A stretch of 64,000 bases of DNA from positions 1 through 64,000 of the forward strand of contig NZ_AFOY02000019.1 of NCBI RefSeq assembly GCF_000217955.3. Direction: 5' to 3'. Origin of the DNA: Pseudomonas fluorescens HK44. Its GTDB lineage: Bacteria > Pseudomonadota > Gammaproteobacteria > Pseudomonadales > Pseudomonadaceae. Positions within the stretch are counted from its first letter, which is position 1. Each line of letters opens with the position of its first letter. The notes beneath the pieces are model-generated. The model was not told the origin of the DNA, did not search any database, and worked only from the letters and a program-made list of their open reading frames with translations. Of this stretch, positions 62,700-64,000 are shown in pieces. The translations under genes and the position numbers were made by a program.

Positions 62700-63671
62700 C
62701 TACTCCTTGGCGACGCGCTTCATGTCCGCATCCATCATCATGCGGATCAGGGTCTGCAAATCTGTTTTTGGTTTCCAGCCCAACAACCGTTGCGCCTTGG
62801 CCGGATTGCCCAGCAGCACGTCGACTTCGGCCGGACGGAAAAACGCCGGGTCGATCTTCACGAAGTCACGGTAATTGAGGCCGACATGCTCGAAGGCGAT
62901 CTGGCACATCTCGCGCACCGTAGTGGTCACACCGGTGGCGACCACGAAGTCATCGGCCTTGTCCTGTTGCAGCATCAGCCACATGGCTTCGACGTAGTCG
63001 CCGGCAAAGCCCCAGTCACGCTTGGCGTCGATGTTGCCCAGGCGCAATTCCTGTTGCTTGCCCTGTTTGATACGGGCGGCGGCGTCGGTGACTTTGCGGG
63101 TCACGAATTCGATTCCGCGCAGCGGTGATTCATGGTTGAACAAGATGCCGCTGCTGGCATGCAGGTTGAAGCTTTCGCGATAGTTCACGGTGATCCAGTG
63201 GCCGTAGAGCTTGGCCACACCGTAGGGGCTGCGCGGATAGAACGGGGTGTTTTCGTCCTGCCGCTCGGCCTGGATCAGACCAAACATTTCGCTGGTCGAG
63301 GCCTGGTAGAAACGGGTGTGCGGGCTGAATTGACGGATCGCTTCGAGCAGATGGGTCACGCCTAACCCGTCGACGATCCCGGTGGTCACAGGTTGGTCCC
63401 AGGACGCGGCGACAAAGCTTTGCGCTGCCAGGTTATAGACTTCATCGGGAGCCGACTTGATCACCGCGCGCTGCACCGAGCAGGCGTCTGCCATGTCGCC
63501 ATCCAGGTAGACGATGTCACCTTCGACGCCCATTTCGCGCAGACGCCAGCGCGAGTCGCTGCTGCGCCGCGCCACCAGGCCATGGACTTTATAGCCCTTG
63601 TCGAGCAGCAGCTTGGCGAGGTAGGCGCCGTCTTGTCCGGTAACCCCTGTGATCAATGCACTTTTTGTCAT
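62700..63671 (-). CDS. gmd: GDP-mannose 4,6-dehydratase
   Basis: 323-residue short-chain dehydrogenase-type enzyme that turns GDP-D-mannose into GDP-4-keto-6-deoxy-D-mannose. Motifs are the NADP-binding ITGVTGQDGAYLAKLLLDKG (7-26), the catalytic STSEMFG (Thr/Ser-Glu) and YPRSPYGVAKLYGHW (Tyr-x3-Lys). It overlaps rmd by 4 bp (ATGA). Confidence 0.95.
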   Translation of the reverse strand: MTKSALITGVTGQDGAYLAKLLLDKGYKVHGLVARRSSDSRWRLREMGVEGDIVYLDGDMADACSVQRAVIKSAPDEVYNLAAQSFVAASWDQPVTTGIVDGLGVTHLLEAIRQFSPHTRFYQASTSEMFGLIQAERQDENTPFYPRSPYGVAKLYGHWITVNYRESFNLHASSGILFNHESPLRGIEFVTRKVTDAAARIKQGKQQELRLGNIDAKRDWGFAGDYVEAMWLMLQQDKADDFVVATGVTTTVREMCQIAFEHVGLNYRDFVKIDPAFFRPAEVDVLLGNPAKAQRLLGWKPKTDLQTLIRMMMDADMKRVAKE

Positions 63672-64000
63672 TCTTGTCGTACCCGTGACTCCCAGTCGGA
63701 CAGGATCGCCCGCAGGGATTGTTGTGTTGTAAGTTCAGGCGCCCATCCTGTGGTCTGGTGCAGCTTGGCATGGCTGCCACAGACGCGACGCTGTTCCGCG
63801 CGGCGAAGGCGCGCAGGGTCTTGAATCAGTTGCATATCGACCTGGGCCAGATCAGCCAGTTGCTTGATCAGGGCGCGGATGCTCTGCTCGACTCCGGAGC
63901 AGATGTTGTAGACCTGCCCGGGCGCACCGCGTTCAAGTAATGCCAGGTAGGCGGAGACGACATCGCTGACATCGAGAAAATCGCGCGTCACGTCAATGTC
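63668..64000 (-). CDS. rmd: GDP-6-deoxy-D-mannose reductase Rmd, C-terminal part
   Basis: The frame runs from the window edge to a stop at 63668. It reads DVTRDFLDVSDVVSAYLALL, QVYNICSGVEQSIRALI and a WAPELTTQQSLRAILSDW end, typical of the C-terminal half of Rmd. The enzyme reduces the Gmd product to GDP-D-rhamnose, the building block of A-band LPS. The N-terminal half with the NADP motif is beyond the window. First gene of the cluster in the usual order. Confidence 0.88.
   Translation of the reverse strand, partial: DIDVTRDFLDVSDVVSAYLALLERGAPGQVYNICSGVEQSIRALIKQLADLAQVDMQLIQDPARLRRAEQRRVCGSHAKLHQTTGWAPELTTQQSLRAILSDWESRVRQE

Noticed and set aside
1..64000. CRISPR arrays, tRNA and rRNA genes
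   Set aside because: No regularly spaced repeats and no tRNA- or rRNA-like segments were noticed anywhere in the window. This was judged by eye only.

Overview
The window is chromosomal DNA from a Pseudomonas, most likely of the fluorescens/putida side of the genus, and covers the replication-origin region. The evidence is gene order plus protein sequence. There is dnaA-dnaN-recF-gyrB on one side of a DnaA-box cluster and rpmH-rnpA-yidD-yidC-mnmE-mnmG-rsmG-parA-parB-atp operon-glmU-glmR-glmS on the other. Further right is the A-band (common polysaccharide antigen, D-rhamnan) gene order rmd-gmd-wbpW-wzm-wzt-wbpX-wbpY-wbpZ. No rRNA, tRNA or CRISPR array was seen.

Region 1 (1-16.1 kb, accessory). 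A class 1 DISARM-type anti-phage locus lies on the minus strand: drmD, drmMI, an extra DUF262/DUF1524 (GmrSD-like) gene, drmA and drmB. The 3' end of drmB is cut off by an IS21-family element whose right end is at 1671. Its transposase gene istA is itself frameshifted, and istB runs off the left edge. drmC is not in the window. The system therefore looks damaged, or only partly functional.

Region 2 (16.3-43.6 kb, core). gyrB, recF, dnaN and dnaA run leftward from oriC (about 22.76-23.12 kb). Two parS sites lie inside recF and both encode the peptide FHVE. To the right of oriC come the ribosomal/RNase P/insertase cluster, mnmE, a second cluster of DnaA-box-like sequences next to an AT-rich stretch just upstream of mnmG, rsmG, parAB, the complete atpIBEFHAGDC operon, glmU, a REPIN-type inverted repeat, and glmR-glmS. 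The 3' end of glmS carries the conserved attTn7 target, which looks empty.

Region 3 (43.7-48.7 kb, accessory, just past attTn7). A second methionine aminopeptidase is flanked by two inverted, about 78% identical 76-residue proteins of unknown function. Each has the same 30-bp upstream element (27 of 30 bases identical). A 64-residue protein, a SulP anion transporter and a ribbon-helix-helix protein complete this block.

Region 4 (48.7-55.6 kb). An ABC importer (two-domain permease plus ATPase with a C-terminal regulatory extension, no binding protein beside it) is followed by a LysR regulator, a glutathione transferase-like protein and a three-module flavin/FNR/ferredoxin oxidoreductase.

Region 5 (55.6-64 kb). 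The minus-strand D-rhamnan cluster makes GDP-D-rhamnose (WbpW, Gmd, Rmd), polymerises it (WbpX, WbpY, WbpZ) and exports it (Wzm-Wzt). rmd is cut by the window edge.
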